Source: Coprococcus eutactus (GTDB taxonomy: Bacteria; Bacillota; Clostridia; Lachnospirales; Lachnospiraceae). Taken from it: a DNA stretch of 64,000 bases. The notes beneath the pieces are model-generated. The model was not told the origin of the DNA. It worked only from the letters and a program-made list of their open reading frames with translations, and did not search any database. Position numbers and translations under genes: made by a program. The DNA is taken from contig NZ_CP102278.1 of assembly GCF_025149915.1 (NCBI RefSeq), positions 1,658,001 to 1,722,000 of the forward strand, in the 5' to 3' direction. Shown one piece after another: positions 17,860 to 26,504 of this stretch (its first letter is position 1; the number at the start of each line of letters is the position of its first letter).

Positions 17860-20800
17860 TTATTTCTTCTTTCTTCTAGTTACAAACAATGTAACCACTC
17901 CGAGTCCGAGCATACCAGCTAAAATAGATAAGAACATTACAGTTCTATCACCTGTCTTATTTGGTGTCTTATCAATATAAATAGTCTGTGACTCAGCGTC
18001 AAAATCAGCCTCCTTACTAATAAGATTGCCCTTGTTGTCATATACATACTCGAAGATAACTATTCTGTGCTTTCCGAGTCCGTCTGTCTTAAATGACATA
18101 CTTACATCGAATGAACCATTCTCCGGTTTCTTGCTATCAACATGTAATTCAGTAACCTTACGTACCTTCTTACCATCACTGACAACGATCTGCTGTGTAT
18201 TGTAGTCCCAAGCCTCAGTAACTACCTTGTATGCTACAGAAGAATCAAGCTTGCTATAGTTGACTGTATCAACTATCTTAGCAACTTCACCCTCCTTAAC
18301 GTGCTGTGAGTTATCCTTGCTGTTCTTTGCAGAGGTCTTTAACTCAGGATAGTGAATCTGCTGGCCCTCATCAGTAATTTCGGTATGACCACACACTTCA
18401 TACCCTTTTGTACGAATTGTTTCAAATGCCGTTATAGTTTCACCTGCTAAAAGTGATGCGTCATACTTAACCTCTACCTTAACTGAACCATCAGTTGTCT
18501 TTGCCTGGAACTTAACTGTTGCAGTAATAAGATTACCATTGGCATCCTTTAACGGTCCGGCATCCTTACCATCCTTATTTAAATGAAGAGTAAGTGTTGT
18601 GCTGTACCAATCACCTACAATAAGATTATAGTAATCAACTGAATCCCTAAAGATTGCAGTCTTACTTGCATAACCTACATGCAGCTTTGTTATACCATCA
18701 CTTGCTGAAGTACCACATGAAGGAAGTTTTATTGTCTGATCAAAGCTGTCGAAATCTTCCTCCTTGTCAATAAGAATTCCATCCTTGTATAAGTATACAA
18801 AACTTACAAGATCATCATTCTTATCCTTATGATATGCATCTGACTTCAAACCATTATACTGATACTTAAGGGCTACCTCTTCACTATTTCCCTTAGCAGT
18901 AAAATCAATTGAATTAGTCACCTGCTTACCATCAACAAGCATTGGTTTTCTTGTACTCTTATTATATACTACACCCTTCAGAGTAAATCTCTCACCTTTT
19001 GTAAGACCATCAAGCGTAACTGTATCCGTCTGATGGACGTCCTCTGTAAGCATAGTAGCATGTGTTCCATTCTTGTCATCTAAGAACTTAGTTCTAAGTG
19101 AACTAAACGAGAATGACTGCTCAGCACTATTTGGATCTGTGTGCTTAAACACTATCTTGCCATTGTAGACTGCAAATACGAATGATGTAAGTCTCTTGCC
19201 TTTCAACTTTGTTCCATCAACTACGTAATGTAACTGTACTTCCTGATCAGCTTTGCTTATAGTCTCACTCTGCTTTACTACTACTGGCTTGCCATTCAAC
19301 TCAACTGGCTTGTTTGTATCCTTATCGATTGCAATACCGTAAAAGTCTACTGAAATTCCTGTTGCAAGATTCTTGCAGAAAATCGTATCAACAACATCTG
19401 CATCCTTTGTTGGTGCAATTGTATGATTGTGTGATGTATTATCAACTGCTAAAGTGGATCCTGTTGGAAATGAAATCTGCTGTGACTCTGCATCCTTATC
19501 AGTATGCTTTGCTACTGCAACTCCATTAAGTTTAATTACCTGCCGAATTGTAATGGTTTTACCTTCAAGATTAAATGACCTCGGATCAATATCAAAAGTA
19601 ACATTAACTGTATCATCCATCTTTTCTGGTTTGAGAACCTGAGTTCTCTTAAATGCTTTTCCTACCTCTGAAACAATCTTTCCTGTGTCTTCAGCTACGC
19701 TATCACCTGTGCTGTCACTACTTGTTTCATCAGTAACATAACCGAGATCCTTGAGCATATTCCAGTATGGATCTTTCTCGATCTCAGTCTTCTTTATCTC
19801 TTCTCCTGTTGCGCTGTCAACAAATGTTGTCTCCAGCTCGTACTCGTACTCTGTTGGGAGATTTGAATACTTAACAGAATCGATTATCTGTGTTTTGTCC
19901 AGTATTGAATACTGTGTATTTGTGGTTGCATCTATAGCGTTTGTCTCAACAGCTGGTACATAGAATTTCTCATCAGGATCAGTACCATCTTCGTTGTGAG
20001 TAGCTATAACCTCGCCATCGTACTTTAACTCACAAATTACGTATAATGATTTACCAGCATACTCAGTGAGATTAAGACCCTTAAGCGGAACGCTTACAGT
20101 CTCATCATCACCCTTAGCAGTAAATTCAACTTCGTTCTCAACCTTGATATTCTCACCATCAGAAACCTTACCTACTAAAGTAAACTTAGTTCCCGCTACC
20201 AGATTGTGCAATGTAACTGTATCTGTAACATCTACTTTCTCATCTGCCGGCGCTACATTAGTCTTAGTGCTATCAACTAAAACCTTAGTCTCCAGACTGA
20301 TAACATTGACTGTCTGAGCTTTATTGCTTACTGATGCATCCTTAGCCACACAATTTGCTGGCTCTACTGGCTTTCCGGCTGAATCCAAAGATACTGTCTT
20401 TGTTACAGAACCTTCAACAAGATACTCATAGAATACTAATTTCCTTGACTTGACATTGCTTGTGTTTACGCCTGTGAATGTGACGCTTGCTGTTGTCTCT
20501 GGGAAAACCGTACCCTTCTTAACTGCACCTGTTGTGAATTCAACATTCTTTGCAACATACTTGCCATCAGCATCCTTGTATGCCTTGCCAGTATTAGCGT
20601 CTACTGCCACTGACATAAGCGTGTACTTGGTTGATGCTTTCAGATTGGTTGCCTTGACACTATCCTTAAATGAGGAATTCTTGCCTGCAACGGACATCTT
20701 TGTATTTGTGTCTGTTGAAATGGCACTTGAAGTCATCTTTGGTATTGCTGTGTTTGTGTAAGTACCGAAGTCTATTACGGCTCCGTTCTTAGCACTATCT

Positions 20801-23682
20801 GAAACTGTAATTTTCTGTGCTGGTCCAAGGTCGTATACCTGTGTCAGCTTGTACTTCTTACCATCAATTGTTACATACTGACGATGTATCTCTCTGATTG
20901 TGTAAGTATCCTTGTACAATGGTCTTGGCGCTTTACCGTCAACGGTCTCTTCCTTGATCTCTGCAGCTGCTGTCTTGCCGGATCCCGGTGTTGTAAAGAA
21001 CACATTTGTTTCTTTGTATGTTGGGTACAGCGTTGTATCAGCCATAGCCTTAGCTAAAGTTGCATCGTTGCCGTTTACATTTGTGTAATCCAGCTTGCTT
21101 GAATCGAACTCACCGTTCTTGTCTGTAACTACAACATGCTGATCGCCATTGCTTGCAGTTACAAGGAATGCTACTCCTGCCATTGGATTACCGTATGAGT
21201 CAACCTTCTTGAGTTTGAAGTCGTAGCGCTCTTTCTGCTCGTACTGCTTGAAGGCATCTGCTGTAATTTCTGCACCGGCATAGATTGTTCTGCCGCCTGT
21301 TACACGAACAGTTACACTTGCCTGATTAATAACCTTACCTTTGATAACAAAAGCACCCTTATTCTTACCATCAACTACCTTATAACCACTTGGAGCTTTT
21401 ACCTCTGTGATTCTCATTGCACCATCTTCGAGCTCATAAGTATCACCCTGCAAAGTATCAGGTGCTGCATCACTCGGATAATCCTTATTTCCTGTTACAA
21501 GACATGTTTTACTGAACGAAGCCTTATACTGATTACCAACTTTAACTGTCTTTAAATACCAAGTATTAGTTGGTGTTCCTGACGCAGTAGTCTTTCCCTG
21601 ATAGTACTCCATCTTGAAAATAGCACCGGCAAGTGATGTTTTACCAACCTGTGTACCATCCTCACGAACAGAATCTACCTTGTCAATAACAATATTGATA
21701 GGATCGTGTGCAACCTTATCTACTGTATGATAAGTTACTCCGGTTGCTGTTGTGCTAAATGTTGCACCTGTGATTGATGTATAATCCACATGACCGTCCG
21801 TTGCGTTTACTCCAATGTGAGCCTCGTACGGATACTTTTCACCACCAATTGCTATCTGCTTGTTCTTGTTTAGCTTGTAATGTTCTGGTGCTTTTGTCTC
21901 AACAATATAATATCTAACTCCAGCTTTAAGCTTTACCACTGTTTTACCAACTTCACCAGAAGCCTGTGTTGGGTTAACGCTTGTTATTTCTCCAACACCA
22001 TTGCTATTAGTCTTAAACCTTACAACATTGACTTTCTCATTATCCTGTGCACAGTATACTAAATACTCAGCGCCTTCAACAGGCTGTCTTGTCTTGCTGT
22101 CTGTTTTCCTCAAAGAAAAATTAGGACTGTTCCACTGAAGTTTTGCAGTGAATTCTTTATCAGTTGGCTCTCCTAAAAATCCAAGTACCTGTAACTCTGC
22201 GCCAAAATCAGCTTTGTATGCACTGTAACCTTTCACACTGGTGAATTTAATGTCAGATGTTCCACCTTTAGCTATCGAGGCACTAAAGTAAATCTTGTCA
22301 CCGTTAGAAACTGTCGCAGTACCTGCCCCATGAGTTGACTTCTTTCCTTTGGAATCTGTTTTATGCATTGTAACACCTGTTGGAATAGTTACTGTGACAC
22401 TCTTCTTAGAGACAACTGCCCATTCATTAGTTGTCTGGGTTTTATCTGTAATATTATATGCTGCTCTTGATGCTGTAAAATCATCAGATTTTCCTGCAAT
22501 GCTAAAGGCTGTGTCTGCTAATGTATTAGGCATGTCCTTACCTTTCAGCCATTTTTCATACGAAATTGCATTATCATAAGCTGTTCCAAAATCACCAGAA
22601 TCCCAATACCCTGTGTAGTAATAATCAAGAATACAGCTAAGTGTCATAACATTGTCACCATTTAAGCCACCTGAACTAGGTGCTCCATCATAACTTCCTG
22701 CACCTGGTCCAGCAAATGAATAGTATAAAGCCTTTGTAATATTACCCTTACCTATACTCGAAACTGTGCCTGTTCCTGAAGTTGGACCGGTCTTACCTTC
22801 TTCCATACAAAAAGCGTAACCAGTGTTGTTATAAGTTAAGCCCTTGTTAATATAGAAGATATAAGAAATAGTTCCTCCATTGTAACCATAACCTGTTCCT
22901 CTACTAACTGCTGTAGTTGTAGCGGCTTTTGCAGCCTTAGCCATCCTAAACACTGATGCTAAAGTGGCTATTGGCTTCACCTCTGGAATAGAATCTGTTG
23001 GTGTCGCTACCTGTGTAGTAGCCTTTGTTTCCTCAGAACTTGCATCTGATGTAGTTGCGACCTGTGTGTCTGACTCTGTAGTAGCCTCAGTACTAACCTC
23101 AGTACTAACCTCGCTACTAGCATCTGTTGGCGTTGCGACCTTTTCTGTTGGTCTAAACATATTATTGTCGAGCTTTATTTCCTGGACTCCATCTCCTGCA
23201 ACAATAGAAAATGAACCCACTGTATTATTGTAATCGTAACCTGTCTTACTGTAATCGTCATTCGATCTGAATAACTTCTCGTCAAGCTGGTAGTAATAAG
23301 TATCTTCCTGAAGTTTTGCTATTGCCTTTGATGCATTGGCATTAACTCTCTCCTCAAGATTCTTGTACACAACTCTATCGTCACCACCGTATGACTTTCC
23401 ATCATAGGAGAGTACGAACTCAGTGATACTCTCGGTGCACGCAGAATCCTTAAATACTTTAATTACTGCACCTGCTAAGTTCCTGTCTTTATCAGAGTCA
23501 TTCAACTCTTTGTAGACAGTAACATCTCTTGTTACTGGCGTAGCGTCAGTTGGCGTTGCCTCCTCTGCCTTGGCTCTAAATACATCCGCAAGACCTACAA
23601 AAAGATCTGTTGTGATACTAAGAACCATAAGAAGTACCATGACTAAAGCTACTACTGTTACTTTAACTTTGTCCTTAAACAT
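17860..23682 (-). CDS. Giant surface adhesin: thioester domain, SpaA/Cna-B domains, seven VaFE repeats, sorting signal
   Basis: 1940 residues. A signal peptide (about residues 1-40) is followed by a short domain, a Thr/Ser-rich linker, and a domain containing TGYAFCMEEGKTGP that resembles the host-binding thioester domains of Gram-positive pilus tips, where Cys and a later Gln form the bond. Three SpaA/Cna-B-type domains follow, with isopeptide-type Lys and Glu (FSLRKTDSKT...VETKAPEHY; IVIDKVDS...ITEVKAPSGY; FKLKKVDSYG...IREIHR). The second half holds seven VaFE repeats, each starting with a conserved Thr (e.g. LKTSA) and ending with a Gln (e.g. AESQTIYI), the T-Q ester cross-link pattern. 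The C-terminus is a hydrophobic helix plus RRKKK, preceded by TPNKTGD. That is not a canonical LPXTG. No sortase lies in the window. A GGGAGG site precedes the ATG. Confidence 0.92.
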   Translation of the reverse strand: MFKDKVKVTVVALVMVLLMVLSITTDLFVGLADVFRAKAEEATPTDATPVTRDVTVYKELNDSDKDRNLAGAVIKVFKDSACTESITEFVLSYDGKSYGGDDRVVYKNLEERVNANASKAIAKLQEDTYYYQLDEKLFRSNDDYSKTGYDYNNTVGSFSIVAGDGVQEIKLDNNMFRPTEKVATPTDASSEVSTEVSTEATTESDTQVATTSDASSEETKATTQVATPTDSIPEVKPIATLASVFRMAKAAKAATTTAVSRGTGYGYNGGTISYIFYINKGLTYNNTGYAFCMEEGKTGPTSGTGTVSSIGKGNITKALYYSFAGPGAGSYDGAPSSGGLNGDNVMTLSCILDYYYTGYWDSGDFGTAYDNAISYEKWLKGKDMPNTLADTAFSIAGKSDDFTASRAAYNITDKTQTTNEWAVVSKKSVTVTIPTGVTMHKTDSKGKKSTHGAGTATVSNGDKIYFSASIAKGGTSDIKFTSVKGYSAYKADFGAELQVLGFLGEPTDKEFTAKLQWNSPNFSLRKTDSKTRQPVEGAEYLVYCAQDNEKVNVVRFKTNSNGVGEITSVNPTQASGEVGKTVVKLKAGVRYYIVETKAPEHYKLNKNKQIAIGGEKYPYEAHIGVNATDGHVDYTSITGATFSTTATGVTYHTVDKVAHDPINIVIDKVDSVREDGTQVGKTSLAGAIFKMEYYQGKTTASGTPTNTWYLKTVKVGNQYKASFSKTCLVTGNKDYPSDAAPDTLQGDTYELEDGAMRITEVKAPSGYKVVDGKNKGAFVIKGKVINQASVTVRVTGGRTIYAGAEITADAFKQYEQKERYDFKLKKVDSYGNPMAGVAFLVTASNGDQHVVVTDKNGEFDSSKLDYTNVNGNDATLAKAMADTTLYPTYKETNVFFTTPGSGKTAAAEIKEETVDGKAPRPLYKDTYTIREIHRQYVTIDGKKYKLTQVYDLGPAQKITVSDSAKNGAVIDFGTYTNTAIPKMTSSAISTDTNTKMSVAGKNSSFKDSVKATNLKASTKYTLMSVAVDANTGKAYKDADGKYVAKNVEFTTGAVKKGTVFPETTASVTFTGVNTSNVKSRKLVFYEYLVEGSVTKTVSLDSAGKPVEPANCVAKDASVSNKAQTVNVISLETKVLVDSTKTNVAPADEKVDVTDTVTLHNLVAGTKFTLVGKVSDGENIKVENEVEFTAKGDDETVSVPLKGLNLTEYAGKSLYVICELKYDGEVIATHNEDGTDPDEKFYVPAVETNAIDATTNTQYSILDKTQIIDSVKYSNLPTEYEYELETTFVDSATGEEIKKTEIEKDPYWNMLKDLGYVTDETSSDSTGDSVAEDTGKIVSEVGKAFKRTQVLKPEKMDDTVNVTFDIDPRSFNLEGKTITIRQVIKLNGVAVAKHTDKDAESQQISFPTGSTLAVDNTSHNHTIAPTKDADVVDTIFCKNLATGISVDFYGIAIDKDTNKPVELNGKPVVVKQSETISKADQEVQLHYVVDGTKLKGKRLTSFVFAVYNGKIVFKHTDPNSAEQSFSFSSLRTKFLDDKNGTHATMLTEDVHQTDTVTLDGLTKGERFTLKGVVYNKSTRKPMLVDGKQVTNSIDFTAKGNSEEVALKYQYNGLKSDAYHKDKNDDLVSFVYLYKDGILIDKEEDFDSFDQTIKLPSCGTSASDGITKLHVGYASKTAIFRDSVDYYNLIVGDWYSTTLTLHLNKDGKDAGPLKDANGNLITATVKFQAKTTDGSVKVEVKYDASLLAGETITAFETIRTKGYEVCGHTEITDEGQQIHYPELKTSAKNSKDNSQHVKEGEVAKIVDTVNYSKLDSSVAYKVVTEAWDYNTQQIVVSDGKKVRKVTELHVDSKKPENGSFDVSMSFKTDGLGKHRIVIFEYVYDNKGNLISKEADFDAESQTIYIDKTPNKTGDRTVMFLSILAGMLGLGVVTLFVTRRKKK

Positions 23683-23770
23683 GATTTACCTCCCTTAAAA
23701 CTTTTCCTTGTAGTTACTTTCTTGTTGCTCCTTTCTGCAACATTCATTCTTCTTCCTGCTCCTTTCCTCG

Positions 23771-23875
23771 TTATTTTCTTGTTTTCAGCTCGACATTGTG
23801 TTTGAAAAGACATTGCTTTCAAACGCAAAAATAGGAGTCGGACTTAACCGACTCCTACCTGTCTTGTTTTAAGGG
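23771..23875. repeat. Direct repeat B, copy 1 (shared promoter/terminator segment)
   Basis: About 105 bases, starting TTATTTTCTTGTTTTCAGCT and ending in GTTTTAAGGG, recur nearly unchanged ~8.1 kb away (31.85-31.95 kb). Both copies lie upstream of a minus-strand gene for a secreted or membrane-anchored protein. Each contains a minus-strand terminator stem for the gene before it. Confidence 0.8.
23826..23857 (-). terminator. Terminator hairpin within repeat B copy 1
   Basis: TAGGAGTCGG pairs perfectly with CCGACTCCTA around a six-base loop. On the minus strand it is followed by TTTTTG. It would end transcription of the unknown gene to its right before the adhesin's own promoter region. Confidence 0.75.
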
Positions 23876-23900
23876 AAACCCAGAACTACTGGGTGAAAAG

Positions 23901-23926
23901 CTCTAGTAGGAATTACCCTACCAGAG
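23901..23926. repeat. Stem-loop family A, copy 1
   Basis: CTCTAGTAGG, a five-base loop, then a CCTACCAGAG arm. This is one of six related stem-loops in the island. It lies just after the stop codon of the minus-strand gene to its right, and on that strand is followed by CTTTTC, so it may act as a terminator. Confidence 0.6.
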
Positions 23927-23930
23927 CCTG

Positions 23931-24719
23931 TTAAACTATCTTGGCAAATTTATCACCTGAGACATGGTAAATTGGTATTTCTGCGTAATCACTGTATGTT
24001 TTAACGCCTGCGTAATCTTTATCTTCTGAATCATAATCCTCGGAAACTACAATACCCACTGGTTGATTTTTCATTGTAAAAATAAGCTCATTGGCATCTG
24101 ACAAAAGTTCTATCAGAATAGCTGGGTAAGCACCAACACCACCATATTGTATACCAACACGGCTATCTAACTGATATTTCATAAAAAGTTTACTCTCAAC
24201 TTCATTCAAACCAACTGTATATTCCCAATCTACTTTATGCCTATTATCAGTGCCTAGATCATTGATTCCCATAACGATCAATGATCTCCAATCAAAATCG
24301 TATAAAAGAGCAACAGATCTATTCTGTTCACAATACCAGTGTGGATCTTTTGTATTCGTAATTCTTGTAGAAACTGTAAATACATCGTACCCAGGCTCTA
24401 AGTATGATTTCTTCAAGCTGCTAACGCTCCTTAGCAAAACATTTCCTACTAGTGCACCATCCTGATCTTTTGAATTAACTGTTATAATTTTCTCAGCATA
24501 TAACCGCTTTATAGAAGAGCAGGCGGCTTTTGTGGACAGAGTAAGTTCATTGACTAAACCTTTGAAAATCAAATATTCATTATCATCCATACTCTTCAGA
24601 TCATTCACCATAAATTCGGGTATCTTAGTTATGATTTTATATCTTGTATAGTCATCAAAAAGATTTCTCCACAAATTACTCTGAATACGCTCACTATTAT
24701 TACTTATGTAATCCAACAA
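23931..24719 (-). CDS. Island paralog family X, member 1 (unknown function)
   Basis: 262 residues, not recognised. It is clearly related to the 303-residue protein at 28.2-29.1 kb: VFTVSTRI...WYCEQNRSVALLYDFD aligns with VFTTSLFK...WYNNRSIAIAYKTD, and VGIQYGGVGAYPAILIELL with VGLQFYTGKDGIFSMFDQF, followed by a matching C-terminal YSDYAEIPIYHVSGDKF versus LALVMELPLYKLVGEE. It has no signal peptide or membrane helix. The start is a TTG without a visible ribosome site, directly after an in-frame stop, so the 5' end may be truncated. A DUF285-type repeat gene lies upstream on the same strand. Confidence 0.65.
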   Translation of the reverse strand: MLDYISNNSERIQSNLWRNLFDDYTRYKIITKIPEFMVNDLKSMDDNEYLIFKGLVNELTLSTKAACSSIKRLYAEKIITVNSKDQDGALVGNVLLRSVSSLKKSYLEPGYDVFTVSTRITNTKDPHWYCEQNRSVALLYDFDWRSLIVMGINDLGTDNRHKVDWEYTVGLNEVESKLFMKYQLDSRVGIQYGGVGAYPAILIELLSDANELIFTMKNQPVGIVVSEDYDSEDKDYAGVKTYSDYAEIPIYHVSGDKFAKIV

Positions 24720-24824
24720 CGATATTTATCAAGCACTACACTGCACCTTCGTTTAGTCAACTGTATCAAAAGTATGCATGAAACCTACTGGCTTACAGGC
24801 AGATAAATCTCTTAGCACCTCCCA

Positions 24825-26213
24825 TTACAAATCGCAATCTCTAGTCAGGTTCACTGCCGGACTGCTCTTATAATACCTAACTGCCTTCTCCAGGTACTCA
24901 TCGTAGTACCGTCCTGTTGCTTTATAAAAATCTACAAACTCGGTCGTAAGCACATCAATTACGTCTGCAGTACTACTAGTATCAAACCTATTATCTAAGA
25001 TAAGACCTTCTGGTAAAGTACAGCAACTAAACATACACCTCATATCAGTAACCTTACTAGTGTCAAACTTATGACCGAGGGTAAAGCCTTTCGGTAACCC
25101 GCAACTACTAAACATACGTTTCATATCAGTAACCTTACTAGTGTCAAACTTATTACCTAGAGTAAAGCCTTCTGGTAAGGTGCAATCAGAAAACATATTG
25201 CTCATATCAGTAACACTACTAGTGTCAAACTTATTACCTAGAGTAAAGCCTTCTGGTAAGGTGCAATCAGAAAACATACCGCTCATATCAATAACACTAC
25301 TGGTATCAAATTTATTGCCTAGAGTGAAAGTCTCTGGTAAGGTGCAATCAGAAAACATATTGCTCATATCAATAACACTACTAGTATCAAACCTATTACC
25401 TAATGTAAAGCCTTCCGGTAGAGCACAATAGAAAAACATACGTTTCATATCAGTAACCTTACTAGTATCAAATTTATTGCCCAGAGTAAAGCCATCTGGT
25501 AACTTACACCCATTAAATATACAGCCCATATCAGTAACACTACTAGTATCAAATTTATCACCAAGAGTAAAGCCATCTGGTAACTTACACCCATTAAACA
25601 TACAGCCCATATCTGTAACATTGCTAGTATCAAATTTATCGCCCAGGGTAAAGCCTTCCGGTAACCTACATTTGTTAAACATACAATACATACCAGTAAC
25701 GTTACTAGTATCAAACTTATCGCCCAGGGTAAAGCCTTCCGGTAATTTACAATCCCAAAACATACCGTCCATATCAGTGACACTACTAGTATCAAACTTA
25801 GTACCCAAGGTAAAGCCTTCCGGCATAGTACACCCTGCAAACATACTATGCATATCAGTAACCTTGCTGGTGTCAAATTTATTGCTCAAAGTAAAACCCT
25901 CTGGCATAGTACAATACCCAAACATATAATCCATATCAGTAACATTACTAGTATCAAAGTTGTCGCCTAGAGTAAAGTCTTCTGTGAAAGTACACCATTG
26001 AAACATTTTTCTTGTATTTGTTATTCCCTTAGGTAAATTTAAAACCGTTGATCTTCCCCTGTAATGCAGATAATCACCGTTATCATCAGTTATTAACTCA
26101 TAGTCTTCTGAATCATAATCAAAGCAGCCTAATTCACCCTCGTAATGAATTAAGTTACTTTTCTTTTCTGCTGATGACACATCAGTGCCGTTAAATAAAT
26201 TTAATTCCTCCAT
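24825..26213 (-). CDS. DUF285/BspA-like repeat protein with twelve 27-residue repeats
   Basis: 462 residues from the ATG after AGGAAGG. After an ~80-residue N-terminal region rich in Asp and Tyr, the protein is a run of twelve complete 27-residue repeats plus a partial one, consensus FDTSxVTDMxxMFxxCxLPE then GFTLGNK. This is the PF03382 (DUF285) pattern known from BspA-like and mycoplasma surface proteins. Family members are usually secreted, but here there is no signal peptide, no C-terminal anchor and no sorting signal. The C-terminal ~45 residues (FVDFYKATGRYYDEYLEK...) are helical. Neighbouring repeats are very alike at the DNA level, so copy number could vary between strains. Confidence 0.85.
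   Translation of the reverse strand: MEELNLFNGTDVSSAEKKSNLIHYEGELGCFDYDSEDYELITDDNGDYLHYRGRSTVLNLPKGITNTRKMFQWCTFTEDFTLGDNFDTSNVTDMDYMFGYCTMPEGFTLSNKFDTSKVTDMHSMFAGCTMPEGFTLGTKFDTSSVTDMDGMFWDCKLPEGFTLGDKFDTSNVTGMYCMFNKCRLPEGFTLGDKFDTSNVTDMGCMFNGCKLPDGFTLGDKFDTSSVTDMGCIFNGCKLPDGFTLGNKFDTSKVTDMKRMFFYCALPEGFTLGNRFDTSSVIDMSNMFSDCTLPETFTLGNKFDTSSVIDMSGMFSDCTLPEGFTLGNKFDTSSVTDMSNMFSDCTLPEGFTLGNKFDTSKVTDMKRMFSSCGLPKGFTLGHKFDTSKVTDMRCMFSCCTLPEGLILDNRFDTSSTADVIDVLTTEFVDFYKATGRYYDEYLEKAVRYYKSSPAVNLTRDCDL
24990..25976. repeat. 81-bp coding tandem repeats inside the DUF285-like gene
   Basis: Twelve imperfect units of 81 bases encode the 27-residue repeats. Several adjacent units, such as the three around 25.15-25.35 kb, are nearly identical, a sign of recent expansion or gene conversion. 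Confidence 0.85.
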
Positions 26214-26232
26214 AAATACCTTCCTTAGCAAT

Positions 26233-26388
26233 TTATAAAAGACCAGAGAATTTTACTCCGCTGAGTCCGTTGTAACTTTTATGTAAAGCTAATAAAAATC
26301 GATAATACTTAGAAAATCTAAAGTTGCTATCTTCTCTATACCATTTTTCTTCGCCATACCAATAAAACACCTTTGTTATAGTAATCAC
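26233..26388 (-). CDS. Possible small protein upstream of the DUF285-like gene
   Basis: An open frame of 51 codons rich in aromatic residues (KVFYWYGEEKWYREDSNFRF, then SKYYRFLLALHKSYN) ends 19 bases before the next gene's ATG. The possible starts are a GTG at the frame's 5' end or an internal GTG; neither has a well-spaced ribosome site. Composition and position suggest a real or recently lost small gene, but the evidence is weak. Confidence 0.3.
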   Translation of the reverse strand: MITITKVFYWYGEEKWYREDSNFRFSKYYRFLLALHKSYNGLSGVKFSGLL

Positions 26389-26439
26389 CTCGTAAATACT
26401 ATAACACCTTTCTTTTAGATTTTAAATATCAGTAAAAAA

Positions 26440-26465
26440 CTCTAGCAAGTGTTACCCTGCTAGAG
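26440..26465. repeat. Stem-loop family A, copy 2
   Basis: CTCTAGCA and TGCTAGAG arms with GTGTTACC between. It lies 40 bases after the stop of the HipA-like gene. On the minus strand it is followed by TTTTTTAC, so a terminator role for that gene is likely. Confidence 0.7.
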
Positions 26466-26504
26466 TCAATTTATTTGGATTCTATACATAGAATCTACCA
26501 CGTT

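Noticed and set aside
23690..23841. Small basic frame MSFQTQCRAENKKI... upstream of the adhesin, also starting in repeat B copy 2
   Set aside because: Only the part inside the repeat is shared, the two frames diverge at once outside it, shared-codon differences are non-synonymous and there is no ribosome site. A shared leader segment explains it better.
24990..25976. Regular 81-bp repeats considered as a CRISPR array
   Set aside because: The period is entirely coding, with a conserved 27-residue protein repeat and no alternation of identical repeats and unique spacers.
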